From positions 30,976-94,975 of the forward strand of contig CAMXJY010000009.1 of NCBI GenBank assembly GCA_947244325.1: a stretch of DNA of 64,000 nt. The letters run 5' to 3'. A program made the position numbers and the translations under genes. This document shows positions 62,856-64,000 of the stretch, piece after piece (position 1 is the first letter of the stretch; each line of letters opens with the position of its first letter). Below the pieces are notes generated by a model. It was given only the letters and a program-made list of their open reading frames with translations. It did not search any database and was not told the DNA's origin. The DNA comes from an uncultured Clostridium sp. Lineage in GTDB: Bacteria; Bacillota; Clostridia; TANB77; CAG-508.

Positions 62856-64000
62856 ATGAATAAAAATGATGCTAAAAAAAGAATAGAAGAACTTAAAGAA
62901 ATTACAGCATATCATGCTAAAAGATACTATGATGATGATAATCCAGAAATAAGTGACTTTGAATATGATATGTTAATGCTAGAACTTAAAAATTTAGAAA
63001 AGGAACATCCAGATTTAATTACAAGTGATTCTCTTACACAACATGTTGGAGGAACTGTAAAAGAGGGATTTGAAAAAGTTGAGCATGAAGTACCACTTCA
63101 AAGTCTGCAAGATATATTTGATTTTGATGAATTATATGCTTTTGATGAAAGAGTAAGAAAAGCTTTAGAATTGTCAGAAGAAGATGAACAAATGGATTTA
63201 ATAGGTTCATCTAAAAATTCTAATTTAAAATATGTTGTTGAAACTAAAATAGATGGATTATCTGTAAGTCTAGAATATAAGAATGGTATTTTTGTAAGAG
63301 GAGCAACTAGAGGAAATGGCTTAGTTGGAGAAGATATAACAGAAAATTTAAAAACAATAAAAAATATTCCAAATAAATTAAAAGAGAAGATAGATATTAC
63401 TGTAAGAGGAGAAGTTTTTATTGGTAAAAAAGAATTTGAACAAATGAATGAAGAAAGAGAAGCTAATGAAGAATCACTTTTTGCTAATGCTAGAAATGCA
63501 GCTGCAGGATCACTTAGACAATTAGATTCAAAAATAGCAGCTCAAAGGCCACTAGATATTTACATTTTTAATGTTCAAAAATCTGATACAATAAAATTTA
63601 AATCACATATAGAATCACTTAAATACTTAGAGAAATTAGGATTTAATGTTAATCCAGTAAAAGTGGAATGTAATACTATACAAGAAGTTATAAATGAAAT
63701 AAAAAAAATCGGAGATAAAAGAGAAGATTTAAGCTTTGGAATAGATGGAGCAGTTATAAAGGTTGATGATTTAAATTTTAGAGAGATTTTAGGAACAACA
63801 TTTAAAACTCCAAAATGGGCTATCGCATATAAGTATCCACCTGAACAAAAAGAAACAACTTTGAAAGATATAGTATTTCAAGTAGGTAGAACAGGAGCAA
63901 TAACACCAATGGCAATATTAGAGCCAGTAAAAGTTGCAGGTTCTACAATTTCTAAAACAACACTTCATAATGAAGATTTTATTATAGAAAAAGATTTAAA
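62856..64000 (+). CDS. ligA: NAD-dependent DNA ligase LigA, 3' partial
   Basis: The first 381 codons of LigA, cut off by the window end. Seen: the Ia domain with YYDDDNPEISDFEYDML, the adenylation lysine in VVETKIDGLSVS (KxDG) near residue 130, RGATRGNGLVGEDITEN, RGEVF, FANARNAAAGSLRQLD, and KYPPEQKETTLKDIVFQVGRTGAITPMA of the OB region. Joins Okazaki fragments using NAD. It starts at ATG 62856 with AGAGGAA upstream, 52 bases after pgsA. Confidence 0.95.
   Translation, partial: MNKNDAKKRIEELKEITAYHAKRYYDDDNPEISDFEYDMLMLELKNLEKEHPDLITSDSLTQHVGGTVKEGFEKVEHEVPLQSLQDIFDFDELYAFDERVRKALELSEEDEQMDLIGSSKNSNLKYVVETKIDGLSVSLEYKNGIFVRGATRGNGLVGEDITENLKTIKNIPNKLKEKIDITVRGEVFIGKKEFEQMNEEREANEESLFANARNAAAGSLRQLDSKIAAQRPLDIYIFNVQKSDTIKFKSHIESLKYLEKLGFNVNPVKVECNTIQEVINEIKKIGDKREDLSFGIDGAVIKVDDLNFREILGTTFKTPKWAIAYKYPPEQKETTLKDIVFQVGRTGAITPMAILEPVKVAGSTISKTTLHNEDFIIEKDL

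Noticed and set aside
1..64000. tRNA, rRNA or CRISPR arrays
   Set aside because: None was seen on either strand: no clover-leaf with TTC-loop consensus, and no regularly spaced repeats.

Overview
The window is a 64 kb piece of a very AT-rich bacterial chromosome, most like an uncultured low-GC Clostridia-type Bacillota. Support comes from the gene content (spore photoproduct lyase, a RelQ-type alarmone synthetase, Der, PlsY, FtsY, UPF0182, PgsA), strong AAGGAG ribosome sites, arginine written almost only as AGA, and TTGACA/TATAAT promoters. Nearly all genes are on the + strand. I saw no rRNA, tRNA, CRISPR array, transposase or phage module.

Layout. 1-1792: threonine aldolase and a LysR regulator. 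2126-20577: a long co-directional run of small genes for nucleotide sanitation, repair and salvage (four Nudix proteins, MazG, RdgB, 2H phosphoesterase, deoxyribosyltransferase-like, RibD-C reductase, ASCH, PHP and MBL hydrolases, uracil-glycosylase-like, spore photoproduct lyase), with an MFS transporter, a heterodimeric ABC exporter, an APH-type kinase and a pyroglutamyl-peptidase/nitrilase fusion. 20781-24261: a regulator, a YgjV protein and an HD protein. 24448-27026: an accessory TPM plus LemA pair. 27211-33309: a membrane glycosyltransferase, RelQ, a large adenosine-deaminase-like fusion and rpmF. 33558-35637: accessory VWA-like pair and an orphan gene. 35843-46908: dCMP deaminase, membrane glycosyltransferase-like proteins, der, plsY, gpsA, asd and a J protein. 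47139-56140: miaB, two helical-repeat proteins, mutS, murF, asnB. 56280-58000: accessory MYG1-like gene and a P-loop gene. 58221-64000: ftsY, UPF0182, pgsA, ligA.

The main discovery candidate is a genome-wide recoding signal. Seven otherwise intact genes (threonine aldolase, an ABC subunit, rdgB, spore photoproduct lyase, a GT-C-like membrane protein with two sites, miaB and an HTH protein) are each broken by exactly one extra base per site. All eight breaks are +1 and all lie at an in-frame CGG codon followed by A or C. Dropping the C and resuming at GGA or GGC (Gly) restores the family sequence every time. A by-eye scan found no CGG read as an ordinary sense codon in any gene with native codon usage. 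In-frame CGG read as Arg occurs only in six compositionally foreign genes. This suggests that CGG is unassigned or very poorly decoded here and acts as an efficient +1 frameshift codon, so single C insertions before Gly codons are tolerated. It differs from known CGG reassignments to another amino acid, because here the frame changes.

Other points of interest are two families of short intergenic repeats, a shared promoter type in front of three accessory loci, an adenosine deaminase fused to a SLOG-like domain beside an alarmone synthetase, a tandem VWA-like pair with one decayed metal site, mTERF-like helical repeats, and an asnB ribosome site buried in a terminator-like hairpin. Coordinates of recoded genes span both frames; the shift position is given in each entry.
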